Of a stretch of 64,000 nt of DNA, positions 36,093-44,540 are shown piece by piece; the first letter of the stretch is position 1; each line of letters opens with the position of its first letter. Origin of the DNA: Halolamina pelagica (GTDB lineage Archaea; Halobacteriota; Halobacteria; Halobacteriales; Haloferacaceae); NCBI RefSeq assembly GCF_900115675.1, contig NZ_FOXI01000005.1:186001-250000 (forward strand). The letters run 5' to 3'. The position numbers and the translations under genes were made by a program. A model generated the notes under the pieces. The model was given only the letters and a program-made list of their open reading frames with translations, had not been told where the DNA came from and ran no database searches.

Positions 36093-38369
36093 CTACGACT
36101 CGGCGTCCAGATCCGCCTCGATCGCGGCGTCGATCCGGGGCCGGATCCGCTCCGTCCGCCCGGTCACGAACGCCGCCAGTTCGCCGGGGAGCCCCTCGCC
36201 CCCGACGGCGTCGTCGACGGTCGAGAGCCGCGTCCGGAGCTCCGCCAACCACTGGTCGGTGTCGTCACCGCGCCCGTCGCGGGCGGCCGCCCGGGCAGCG
36301 ACGGCGACCAGCACCGCGGCATCGACGGCCCGGACCACGCCGGCGACGCCGCCGCCGAGGCTGCCGTTCCCGCCGCCGTCGTCGGTCTCCTCGCCGATGA
36401 GGTCGGCGACCGCGTCGTCGACGCCCTCGACGAGGTCGCCGGCGTTGTCCTCCGCGGCCGTAACGACTTCGACCACCGTCTCGTCGTCGATGTTCTGCCC
36501 CGTCGCCACGCTATCGATGTCCTCGTCGTCGCGTATCGCCGCGACCTGCAGGCGCGTCCCCACGAGGAACTGGAGGAGGAAGTCGGCCAGTGCGACCTTC
36601 CCCGTCTCGATCCCCGAGAGGTCGATCACCTCGTCGTCGGCGTTCGGGTTGACCCGGAGCGCGCCGCGCCCGCCGGACCCGTCGCGGATCTCGACGGTGT
36701 ATGCGCCCTCGCGGTGGGCGTAGATCCCGAACCGACCGGCCTCGCCGGGCGGGCGGCCGTCGTACACCGGGCCGGCGAAGTCGTCGTCGAGCGCGACCGA
36801 CGCGAGCGCCGTCCCCTCGGCGGTCTCCCCGCGGACCTTCACCGCGTCCTCGTTGGCGCTCATCGGGATCGCGCCCTCGACGCCGGCGCGGGTCGTGCCG
36901 CCCTCGTGGGTCAGTTTCTCGCCGTAGGGGGCCATCCCCGCGCCGTTGACCGTGAGTTGGTGGTCCCCCTCTCCGGGGTTCTCCAGGGTGACAACGCCCG
37001 AGAACGAGGGGACGGCTTCGGGATCGCTCTCCAGCAGCGCGACCGTCTCGATCGAGGGCGCGAGCAGCGCGACGCCGTTGCTCCCCGGCGCGTCGTCGGC
37101 GCCGGTGGCCTCACGGACGGCGCCCAGGATGCGGCTCACGTCGCCGCCGGCCTCGATCGGTTCGTAGCGGTCGGCCAACGCCGCGCGGTGCTGGGGATCG
37201 CTGATGTCGGTCTCGGGGTTGGAGAACCGCGGCTGGCTCCAGGGCACCCCGACGGTGGTGATGTGACCCGAGATGGCGTCTTCGATGAACTCCGGGACGG
37301 TGAAGGTGAAGCTCAGCTGCGGCCCGGTGAAGTCGTCGATGTGTCGGATCTCCGCGGTGTCGACAAGCCCGTAGCGCGCGTCGGCGTCGGCTCCGGCGCG
37401 AACGTCCGGGACGAACGCCACCTCGCCCTCGCGTTTCGGGATCGACTCGGGCGGCGTCGCCAGCGCCTCGTACGTGTCGACGGTGAGCTCGTCGGGCATC
37501 AGGTCCCCGGGGCGCACGTTCGGCAGGCGGTCGTGCTCCGGGAGGCGGTCGCCGTCGTACTCCGGGATGGCGTAGGGCAGCGCCCACCCCTCGTCCCGCG
37601 GGAGCCCGTAGGCCAGCGGGAGCGACGCCTGGCCGGAGATCACCTCCACGGGGTCGTTGCTGATGTCGGGCGCGAGCCCGTCGACGGCGGTGCGCTGGAA
37701 CGACGTGGGCCGGGCGTTCACCCCGAGCGTGCTGGAGTGTGAGCCCACCTCGCTGATGATCGACGCCCGGTCCACGTCCGGATCGAGGTGTTCGTTGTTG
37801 GGTACCTTCCGGGAGTGGGCCGAGGCGACGAACAGCACCGGCTCGCCCGTCCCGGTCGGCGTCGACGTTTCGTCGGCCGTCGAGGGCTCCGTGGCCGAAG
37901 CGGTCCCCTCGCCGTCCGCCGAGCGATCGACGAACACGTGTAACACCTCCCAGTCGTGCCAGTGGAAGTTGGTCGAGAACTGGTCGAACGCCGAGTAGAT
38001 CCAGAACTGCACGCAGGTGAGCGGGGAGTCCGGGTAGTCGACGGCGTTGTAGAACACCGTCGGGTGGGGGTAGTCGGCATCGCGGGCGTCGGCGCTGTAG
38101 CCGTCGAGCGCGTCGAAGCCGTCGACGACGGTGTCGCCGTCCTGATCGGACTCGTACTCCCGCGGGTCCGTGGCGGGCCACCGTTCGCGCGCGCCGTAGT
38201 ACAGCGTCGGCGCGTGCGCTTCGGCCAGCCGTCGGGACTCCTCGTCGTCGACGGAGTCGGTCGTGGCCGGGTCCGGGTTGCCGCTCAGGAGGTAGGCGCC
38301 GCTGACCGTGGCGCCGCCTCCGGCCAGCAGCGCGAGCAGGTGGCGTCTGTCGATCCCGTCCCAGTCCAT
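36093..38369 (-). CDS. Large Tat-exported protein with NLP-like HDWE motif
   Basis: A 758-residue protein. The N-terminus has a twin-arginine signal (DRRHLLALLAGGGATVSGAYLL). Mature residues 50-150 read like a DUF946/NPP1-type domain: HAPTLYYGARERWPATDP at the start and HWHDWEVLHVFVD at 136-148, where HDWE matches the core of the necrosis-inducing-protein heptapeptide. A Thr/Ser/Glu spacer and a long beta-rich region follow, then an Ala-rich helical C-terminus (about 620-758). No lipobox Cys and no sorting tail. Function unknown. The AAGGAG just upstream of the ATG is a plausible ribosome-binding site. Confidence 0.8.
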   Translation of the reverse strand: MDWDGIDRRHLLALLAGGGATVSGAYLLSGNPDPATTDSVDDEESRRLAEAHAPTLYYGARERWPATDPREYESDQDGDTVVDGFDALDGYSADARDADYPHPTVFYNAVDYPDSPLTCVQFWIYSAFDQFSTNFHWHDWEVLHVFVDRSADGEGTASATEPSTADETSTPTGTGEPVLFVASAHSRKVPNNEHLDPDVDRASIISEVGSHSSTLGVNARPTSFQRTAVDGLAPDISNDPVEVISGQASLPLAYGLPRDEGWALPYAIPEYDGDRLPEHDRLPNVRPGDLMPDELTVDTYEALATPPESIPKREGEVAFVPDVRAGADADARYGLVDTAEIRHIDDFTGPQLSFTFTVPEFIEDAISGHITTVGVPWSQPRFSNPETDISDPQHRAALADRYEPIEAGGDVSRILGAVREATGADDAPGSNGVALLAPSIETVALLESDPEAVPSFSGVVTLENPGEGDHQLTVNGAGMAPYGEKLTHEGGTTRAGVEGAIPMSANEDAVKVRGETAEGTALASVALDDDFAGPVYDGRPPGEAGRFGIYAHREGAYTVEIRDGSGGRGALRVNPNADDEVIDLSGIETGKVALADFLLQFLVGTRLQVAAIRDDEDIDSVATGQNIDDETVVEVVTAAEDNAGDLVEGVDDAVADLIGEETDDGGGNGSLGGGVAGVVRAVDAAVLVAVAARAAARDGRGDDTDQWLAELRTRLSTVDDAVGGEGLPGELAAFVTGRTERIRPRIDAAIEADLDAES

Positions 38370-38450
38370 CTACTCCTTGATTCCAGGCGAACGGGTATGT
38401 GTCTTTGGTGCACCGAAGGCGTGATAGGCCGGCCACCCGACTGTTCACCC

Positions 38451-39980
38451 ATGGACGCTGCACTCGTCATCCTCGACGGCTGGGGGCTCGCGCCCGACGA
38501 GCAGCTCGGTCGGGACGCCGTCGGTGCCGCGGCGACGCCGAACTTCGACGCGCTCCGCGAGGCCGGGGCGTTCGGGACGATGACCGCCCACGGCCGCCGG
38601 GTCGGCCTGCCGGAGGGACAGATGGGCAACAGCGAGGTCGGTCACATGCACCTCGGGGCGGGCCGGGTCGTCAAACAGCCCTTCACCCGGATCAACGACG
38701 CCATCGCCGAGGACGAACTGGGCGAGATCGACGCCATCGCGGACGCCCTCGAGCACGCTGCCGACAACGGCGGCCGCGTCCACTTCGCGGGCCTGGTCAG
38801 CGACGGCGGCGTCCACTCGGATCAGTCCCACCTCCACGCGCTGATCGAACTGGCGGCCGACCGCGGCGTCGACGCCGTCACCCACGCGTTCACCGACGGC
38901 CGCGACACGCCGCCGAAAAGCGGTGCCGACTACCTGGTCGACCTCGAGCAGGTGGTCGAGGAGTACGAAACCGGCCACGTCGCCACCGTCACGGGCCGGT
39001 ACTACGCGATGGACCGCGACCACAACTGGGAGCGGACTCGGAAGGCGTACGACGCGATCGTAAACCGTAACGCGCGATACGAAACCGACTCCGCGGTGGC
39101 CGCCATCGAGGCGAGCTACGAGCGCGGGGAGACCGACGAGTTCGTCGAGCCGACGCTGATCGCGGGCGCGCCGGCGCTCGAAGACGGCGACTCGGTGATC
39201 GCGTTCAACTTCCGAGCCGACCGGACCCGGCAGCTCTGTCGGCTGTTGGGTGGGCTGGGCACCGACGAGTGGCCGTTCACCCTCGACCGCCCCGAGATCC
39301 GGCTGACGACGATGACCCGCTACGAGGAGACCTACCCGTTCCCGGTCGCGTTCCCCCCGAACGAGCCCGAGCGGACGCTGGGCGAGCTGTGGGCCGACGC
39401 CGGCATGACCCAGCTCCGGGTCGCCGAGAGCGAGAAGGAACCCCACGTCACCTACTTCTTCAACGGCGGTCGGGACCGCCCGTTCGAGGGCGAAACCCGC
39501 CGGATCGTCGCCTCGCCGGACGTGCCGACCTACGACCACCAGCCCGGGATGTCCGCGGCGGAGGTGACCGACGCCGCCGTCGCGGCCGTCGCCGAGGACG
39601 ACATCGAGCCGGACGCGCTCGTGCTCAACTACGCCAACCCGGACATGGTGGGCCACACCGGGGACTTCGACGCGGCCGTCGCGGCGGTCGAGGCCGTCGA
39701 CCGCGAGTTGGGTCGGCTCGCGGACGCGATCGCGGATGCGGGTGCACACCTGCTCGTGACGGCCGACCACGGCAACGCCGACGACATGGGGACGCCCGAG
39801 TCCCCGCACACCGCTCACACGTTCAACCCCGTGCCGGTGATCTACGTCTCGCCCGCCGGCGACGCCGGCGGGAACGCGATCCGGGAGGGCGGCTCGCTGC
39901 CCGACGTGGCGCCGACGATCCTCTCGCTGCTGGGGATGAATCACCCCGACGTGATGACCGGCGAGTCGCTGTTCGAGTGA
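38451..39980 (+). CDS. gpmI: 2,3-bisphosphoglycerate-independent phosphoglycerate mutase
   Basis: A 509-residue GpmI (alkaline-phosphatase superfamily). It starts ALVILDGWGLAP with metal-binding Asp9. The catalytic Ser61 lies in QMGNSEVGHMHLGAGR. Further motifs are HAFTDGRDTPPKSG, TVTGRYYAMDRDHNWERT, FNFRADRTRQL, NYANPDMVGHTGD and LVTADHGNADDM. It interconverts 3- and 2-phosphoglycerate using manganese. The length is normal for the bacterial-type enzyme. The ATG at 38451 directly precedes the conserved core. Confidence 0.96.
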   Translation: MDAALVILDGWGLAPDEQLGRDAVGAAATPNFDALREAGAFGTMTAHGRRVGLPEGQMGNSEVGHMHLGAGRVVKQPFTRINDAIAEDELGEIDAIADALEHAADNGGRVHFAGLVSDGGVHSDQSHLHALIELAADRGVDAVTHAFTDGRDTPPKSGADYLVDLEQVVEEYETGHVATVTGRYYAMDRDHNWERTRKAYDAIVNRNARYETDSAVAAIEASYERGETDEFVEPTLIAGAPALEDGDSVIAFNFRADRTRQLCRLLGGLGTDEWPFTLDRPEIRLTTMTRYEETYPFPVAFPPNEPERTLGELWADAGMTQLRVAESEKEPHVTYFFNGGRDRPFEGETRRIVASPDVPTYDHQPGMSAAEVTDAAVAAVAEDDIEPDALVLNYANPDMVGHTGDFDAAVAAVEAVDRELGRLADAIADAGAHLLVTADHGNADDMGTPESPHTAHTFNPVPVIYVSPAGDAGGNAIREGGSLPDVAPTILSLLGMNHPDVMTGESLFE

Positions 39981-39981
39981 G

Positions 39982-40620
39982 TTAGCGCGGCGACGGGTCC
40001 CGGAGGTGGCGGTACGCGGGCCCGGCGAGCAGGAGCAGTGCGGCGATCGCGGCGGCGAGGATCAACCGCGGCTCGATCACCGCCCCCAGCCCCTCCTGGA
40101 GTACGCGCTGGATCGAGCCGCCGGCGACGACGCCCGCCAGCGCCCACGGGAGTTCGCCGATCGCCGTGCCGACGAGGAACGGCCGCAGCGGGACGCCCGA
40201 GAGCCCGATCCCGACCGAGACCACGTCCGAGGGCGCCGGGAGCAGGCGGCTGGCGATCACGCCCCGGAGGTCGCCGGTGGCGTCGACGGCCCGCGCGCCG
40301 GCGGTCGCGACCGGGCCGCCGTCGGCCGAGCGGCGGGCGAGCAGGAACGGCGGCACGCTGGTGAGTGCGATCAGCGCCAGCGCGACCGGGAGGCCGCGGA
40401 GCCCCCAGCCGTAGCCGACGACGACGGCGATCAGCGTCGTCGGCCACGCGAGGACCGGCCGGAGCAGCGCCAGCACGACTAACGCGACGCCGAACCGCAG
40501 GGGGTCCGCGGCCAGCCAGTCCAGCCGCGTCAGCACCCACTGGGGCGAGGTGAGTACCGCACCGAGGCCGACGACCAGGAGGAGCGCAACCCCGAGCACC
40601 GTACGAGTGCGTCGCTGCAC
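39982..40620 (-). CDS. TVP38/TMEM64 (SNARE-associated/VTT) family membrane protein
   Basis: A 212-residue membrane protein with about six hydrophobic segments. The central VTT/DedA-like pattern is RPVLAWPTTLIAVVVGYGWG, and later ASRLLPAPSDVVSVGIGLSGVPLRPFLVGTAIGELPWAL, where the R-x-x-P and G-x-x-P positions are characteristic. The family includes lipid scramblase-like proteins. I place the start at the GTG at 40620 (QRRTRTVLGVALL), giving a normal positive N-terminus before the first helix. A TTG at 40707 would add 29 residues. The stop is 1 nt from the gpmI stop, convergent. Confidence 0.83.
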   Translation of the reverse strand: MQRRTRTVLGVALLLVVGLGAVLTSPQWVLTRLDWLAADPLRFGVALVVLALLRPVLAWPTTLIAVVVGYGWGLRGLPVALALIALTSVPPFLLARRSADGGPVATAGARAVDATGDLRGVIASRLLPAPSDVVSVGIGLSGVPLRPFLVGTAIGELPWALAGVVAGGSIQRVLQEGLGAVIEPRLILAAAIAALLLLAGPAYRHLRDPSPR

Positions 40621-40671
40621 AGCGGCCGTCGCCGTCGCAGGGCGATGTGGCTTGCGGTCGGGGGCGGGGAC

Positions 40672-40683
40672 GAAATCGATTTC
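40672..40683. promoter_or_regulatory. Perfect 12-bp palindrome GAAATCGATTTC
   Basis: A perfect A/T-containing palindrome in a GC-rich spacer, 45 bp before the tupA-like ATG and 52 bp before the TVP38 start. It is a good candidate operator for either divergent gene. A TAGCTATTTGC box at 40696-40706 is the probable TATA of the plus-strand gene. Confidence 0.5.
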
Positions 40684-40727
40684 AGATTCACCAGTAGCTA
40701 TTTGCAACTTCGGACGGTTGTGCGACC

Positions 40728-41621
40728 ATGGACAGGCGGGGCTACCTCCGGGCGGTCGGCGTCGGCGGGGCGCTGACGCTCGCGGGCTGTGGCGGCGAGA
40801 CCGGCGCCGTGAACGCGGAGGGGTTCGACGGCGCGGGCACGCTCACCCTCGCGACGGCGACGACGGCGTACGACAGCGGACTGCTCGACGCACTGGTACC
40901 GGGGTTCGAGGCGGCCTTCGGCGCCACGGTGCGGACGCTACCGCGGGGGACCGGCGGCTCGCTCGAGACCGCGCGCAACGGCGACTGTGACGCCGTGCTG
41001 GTCCACGCCCGCCCGCTCGAGGACGCGTTCCTCCGGTCGGGCCACGGCGTCAACCGCCGGGCGCTGATGGTCAACGACTTCCTCGTCGTGGGGCCGGCCG
41101 ACGACCCCGCGGGCGTCGCCGGCCTCGATCCACTGCCGGCGTTCCGCGCCATCGCCGACGCCGGGGCACCGTTCGTCTCGCGGGGCGACCGCTCGGGCAC
41201 CCACATCCGCGAGCAGCAGATCTGGGAGCGGGCGGGCGTCGAGCCCGGTGGAGACTGGTACCGGGAGACGGGGCAGGGGATGGGCAACACGCTCACGACC
41301 GCCGAGCAGATGGGCGCGTACACGCTGACCGATCGGGGCACCTTTCTCACGGTCCGCGAGGGGTCGCTGACGTCACACGTCGATCGAGGGATCGAGGACC
41401 CGCCGAGCCTGCTGCGCAACGAGTACGCGGTCATCCCGACCAACCCCGCCCGCCACGAGGTCGCCTACCCGCCCGCGATGGCGTTGTTGGGCTATCTGAC
41501 CGGCCCCTGCCGCTCCCGGATCGCCGAGTTCCGCGTCGACGGCGACCGAGCGTTCCGGCCGCTCGGGGCCACGGAGGACCCCAACTTCGACCAGTACGTC
41601 CCGCGGGACTGGGAGGGCTGA
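40728..41621 (+). CDS. TupA-like tungstate ABC substrate-binding lipoprotein
   Basis: A 297-residue lipoprotein. A Tat-type signal (DRRGYLRAVGVGGALTLAGC) ends in the lipobox LAGC. Mature motifs match TupA: LATATTAYDSGLLDALVPGFE, GDCDAVLVHA, NDFLVVGPADDPAG, FVSRGDRSGTHIREQQIW, GMGNTLTTAEQMGAYTLTDRGTFL. TupA binds tungstate outside the membrane for uptake through TupB (permease) and TupC (ATPase). Neither is in the neighbourhood, which is unusual. Haloarchaea use tungsten in aldehyde oxidoreductases, so a tungstate role is plausible. Confidence 0.88.
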   Translation: MDRRGYLRAVGVGGALTLAGCGGETGAVNAEGFDGAGTLTLATATTAYDSGLLDALVPGFEAAFGATVRTLPRGTGGSLETARNGDCDAVLVHARPLEDAFLRSGHGVNRRALMVNDFLVVGPADDPAGVAGLDPLPAFRAIADAGAPFVSRGDRSGTHIREQQIWERAGVEPGGDWYRETGQGMGNTLTTAEQMGAYTLTDRGTFLTVREGSLTSHVDRGIEDPPSLLRNEYAVIPTNPARHEVAYPPAMALLGYLTGPCRSRIAEFRVDGDRAFRPLGATEDPNFDQYVPRDWEG

Positions 41622-41672
41622 GACCGTCCCCGGACCGAGAGACACACAAGTCCCCGCCGCCCAGAGCCGCCA

Positions 41673-42833
41673 ATGAGCGAAATCGACGTGGAGCCGGTCG
41701 ACTCGGTCGAGGACGACGAGTCCGCCGACGTGGAGTCACCCGCCCACGGCCACGAGTCCCCCGAGACGCTGGACGTAGAGACTTCCCTCCCCGAGACCGT
41801 CGACGCGCCGGAGTACGTCCTCTACGGCGGGAAGGGCGGCGTCGGCAAGACCACCTGCGCCGCCGCGACGGCGCTGGCCTCGGCTGCGGCCGGCACGAAG
41901 ACGCTCGTCGTCTCCACCGACCCGGCCCACTCGCTGTCGGACACGCTGGACGTGGACATCCCGGCTCACCCCAGCCGACTCCGGGAGGACGTACCGCTGT
42001 GGGGCGTCGAGATCGACCCGGACGCCGCGATGGAGGAGGGCTTCTTCGCCGCCCAGCAGGAGGAGGGGCCGGTCGGCGACCTCGCGGGGATGCTCGGCGA
42101 CGGCGCCGGGATGGAGTCGCTGCTCGGCGGCACGATGCCCGGCGCCGACGAGGCGGCGGCGATGCAGAAGCTGATCGAGCACATGGACGACCCGCGGTTC
42201 GACCGCGTCGTCGTCGACACGGCGCCGACGGGCCACACGCTGCGCCTGCTCCAGCTGCCGGAGATGCTCGACACGATGGTCGGCCGGATGGTGAAGCTCC
42301 GCCAGCAGTTCTCGGGGATGATGGACGGGCTGAAGGGGATGTTCGGCGGCGAGGACGGGGAACCCGCGGGCCAGCAGGATCTCGACGAACTCAAGGAACG
42401 GATCGAGCGCCTGCGAACGCTGCTGCGAGACCCTGAACGAACCGACTTCCGGGTCGTGATGGTGCCCGAGACGATGAGCGTCGTGGAGTCCGAACGGCTC
42501 GTCGGGCGACTGGACGAGTTCGACATCCCCGTCGGGACGCTGGTCGTCAACCGAGTGATGGAGGACCCCGCGGACGTGGCCGATCTGGACGGCGTCGACG
42601 AGCGAAGCTCGTCCGCCAGTCAGACGCAGTCTGACAACGTCGACGACGACTGGATCGTCACGCCGAACCTGGAGGACTGCGAGTTCTGCCAGCGACGCTG
42701 GTCGGTGCAACAGGACGCGCTGGGCCGGGCGAGCGACCTCTACCGCGGGCGTGACGTGAAACGGGTGCCGCTACTGGCCGACGACGTGCGCGGCGAGGCG
42801 GCGCTGCGGGTCGTGGCGGCCTGTCTGGACTGA
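41673..42833 (+). CDS. ArsA/Get3 family ATPase
   Basis: A 386-residue ATPase. After a 45-residue acidic leader, it has the deviant Walker A GGKGGVGKTTC (52-62), STDPAHSLSD (switch I), RVVVDTAPTGHTLRLLQLP (switch II), TLVVNRV, and the C-x-x-C pair CEFCQRRWSVQQ. Get3 family members deliver tail-anchored proteins in eukaryotes; archaeal ones may do the same or serve arsenic efflux. No arsB or arsR is adjacent, which favours the Get3-like role. A Ser/Gln-rich insert (residues about 309-321) between NRV and CEFC is encoded by two perfect hairpins. Confidence 0.92.
   Translation: MSEIDVEPVDSVEDDESADVESPAHGHESPETLDVETSLPETVDAPEYVLYGGKGGVGKTTCAAATALASAAAGTKTLVVSTDPAHSLSDTLDVDIPAHPSRLREDVPLWGVEIDPDAAMEEGFFAAQQEEGPVGDLAGMLGDGAGMESLLGGTMPGADEAAAMQKLIEHMDDPRFDRVVVDTAPTGHTLRLLQLPEMLDTMVGRMVKLRQQFSGMMDGLKGMFGGEDGEPAGQQDLDELKERIERLRTLLRDPERTDFRVVMVPETMSVVESERLVGRLDEFDIPVGTLVVNRVMEDPADVADLDGVDERSSSASQTQSDNVDDDWIVTPNLEDCEFCQRRWSVQQDALGRASDLYRGRDVKRVPLLADDVRGEAALRVVAACLD
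42597..42635 (+). repeat. Two perfect hairpins inserted in the arsA-like coding region
   Basis: First dyad 42597-42613: arms GACGAGC and GCTCGTC around GAA. Second dyad 42619-42635: arms GTCAGAC and GTCTGAC around GCA. Both have 7-bp perfect arms with 3-nt loops, 5 bp apart. They keep the reading frame and encode a Ser/Gln-rich stretch. Confidence 0.7.
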
Positions 42834-42836
42834 GCC

Positions 42837-43667
42837 CTACGCGAACCGATTCCGGCCGAACCGGATCGCCGCGTCGACCAGCGAGTCCGGGAGGAAGCGA
42901 CTCTTGATCAGCAGGTTCGCGACGGTCCCGACGGGCATCCGCGCGGGCGGATCGGTGAGGTTCGCGGCGTCGACGATCGTGGTCGCGACGCGCTCGGGCT
43001 CGACCGCGCCCGTCCCGCCGCCGCCCACCGCCTCGGTGTCCTCGAACATCGACCAGAACCACTCGTAGGCGCCGGTGCGCTCGGCGCGATCGGACTCGTC
43101 GTTCGCGCGGTCGGTGAACTGGGTCTTTACCGGGCCGGGCTCCACGACGACGGCGTCGATGCCGTGGTCCTCGACCTCCCAGCGCAGCGCGTCGGTCATC
43201 GCCTCGAGCGCGAACTTCGAGCCCGAGTAGGCGCCGCCGCCGGGCATCGACACCCGGCCGGCGACCGAGGAGACGTTCACGACGGTCCCCTCGCCAGCCT
43301 CTCGCATGTGCGGGAGTACTGCCCGCGTCAGTCGGTGGGGGCCGTAGACGTTCACCTCGAACTGGTCCTCGACCGCCTCCACGGGCAGCTCCTCGGTCGG
43401 CCCGAACTGGGCGTAGCCCGCGTTGTTGACCAGGCAGTCGATCCGGTCGTCGACGCGGAGCATCCGGTTGACGACGTTGCGTACGTCGCTGTCGTCGGTC
43501 ACGTCGAGTTCGTCGATCACGCAGTTCTCGTGGTCCTCAAGGTCGGCGATGTCGTCGGTGTCACGTGCCGTCGCGTATACCGTCCACCCGTCGTCGAGGA
43601 ACGCCTCGGCGGCGGCGCGGCCGATGCCGGACGAACAGCCAGTGATCAGCACCGTCTCCGGTCGCAT
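42837..43667 (-). CDS. Short-chain dehydrogenase/reductase (SDR)
   Basis: A 276-residue SDR with TGCSSGIGRAAAEAF (cofactor loop), a YATARD segment where Arg suggests NADP preference, DVTD, NNAGYAQFGP, NVSSVAGRVSMPGGGAYSGSKFALEAM (catalytic Ser, Tyr and Lys), and EPGPVKTQF. The C-terminal half is longer than in the first SDR and resembles retinol-dehydrogenase-like SDRs. The substrate is unknown. The start ATG at 43667 is placed just before the first strand (ETVLITG). Convergent with the arsA-like gene, 3 nt between stops. Confidence 0.9.
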   Translation of the reverse strand: MRPETVLITGCSSGIGRAAAEAFLDDGWTVYATARDTDDIADLEDHENCVIDELDVTDDSDVRNVVNRMLRVDDRIDCLVNNAGYAQFGPTEELPVEAVEDQFEVNVYGPHRLTRAVLPHMREAGEGTVVNVSSVAGRVSMPGGGAYSGSKFALEAMTDALRWEVEDHGIDAVVVEPGPVKTQFTDRANDESDRAERTGAYEWFWSMFEDTEAVGGGGTGAVEPERVATTIVDAANLTDPPARMPVGTVANLLIKSRFLPDSLVDAAIRFGRNRFA

Positions 43668-43742
43668 AGCTACGTGCTGGTTCGGCCCAGGGTTAAGTGT
43701 GAGCAAACGCGGCCGCGAGTCGAGCGACCGAGTGGCGCCGAC

Positions 43743-44537
43743 TCACTCGTACTCGGCTTTCACCTCGTCGGCGTAGCGATCCGCCAGCCGCGTCGGCTCG
43801 GGGAGCTTGTAGCCCGCACACAGCGCGTCGACGAGATCACGCGTCGTCGCCGCCGAGACGCGGTGGCCCGGCGAGACGTAGAGGGGGTTGATCGACTGGC
43901 TGCGGTCCCACTGCCGGGACTGGTAGGCGTGGCCGATGGTGGTCCCCTCGGGTGCTTCCACGTCCGGCCCGGCCTCGATCGGCGTTGACCAGCCCGCGGG
44001 CCGGCCGTCGACCGGCTCGGCTGGTTCCCCGCAGAGCAGTGTTTTCGCGACGCCGACGCTCGGCAGGTCCAGCACGACGCCGACGTGGGTCGCGATGCCG
44101 GCCTGCCGGAAGTGGATCCGGCCCGAGCCATCGAACACCGCCAGATCCGGCTCGACCGAGAGCTCCTCGATCGCCGCGAGGATCGGCCCACCCTCGCGGA
44201 ACGCGAGCAGGCCGGGGATGTACGGGATCGACAGCTGGGTCACCGCGTGGGCGCGCTCGATCACGGCGCCGTCCTGCACCGCGACGATCGCCGACACCGC
44301 GCGCTCGTCGAGAAACGCCTGATCGACGCCGACGATCACCGGCGCGTCGCTGCTCGGGCCGAGGCGTTCGTTCCCGCTCGCGTCGGCCTCGACCGGGCCG
44401 TCGACGGCGACGGCGTCGGGATCGAACGGGAGGTCGTCCGCGAACGCGGCGGCGTCGGCGATCTCACGCTGCAGCGCCTCCATCTCCGCGCGGGAGAGGG
44501 CAGGATCCGGACGGAACTCGGGGCGGTCGAGCGGCAC
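43743..44537 (-). CDS. nfi: Endonuclease V
   Basis: A 264-residue endonuclease V. Motifs: PVIVGVDQAF (catalytic Asp), TQLSIPYIPGLLAFREGGPI (the wedge PYIP), LAVFDGSGRIHFRQAGIATHVGVVLDLPSVGVAK with catalytic Asp and the H-x-R positions, where the usual DGHG-HPR is changed to DGSG-HFR. It cuts DNA or RNA near deoxyinosine or inosine. The N-terminal 60 residues differ from bacterial enzymes. It starts 3 nt after the rhomboid stop, so it is in one unit with that gene. Confidence 0.88.
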   Translation of the reverse strand: MPLDRPEFRPDPALSRAEMEALQREIADAAAFADDLPFDPDAVAVDGPVEADASGNERLGPSSDAPVIVGVDQAFLDERAVSAIVAVQDGAVIERAHAVTQLSIPYIPGLLAFREGGPILAAIEELSVEPDLAVFDGSGRIHFRQAGIATHVGVVLDLPSVGVAKTLLCGEPAEPVDGRPAGWSTPIEAGPDVEAPEGTTIGHAYQSRQWDRSQSINPLYVSPGHRVSAATTRDLVDALCAGYKLPEPTRLADRYADEVKAEYE

Positions 44538-44540
44538 GGC

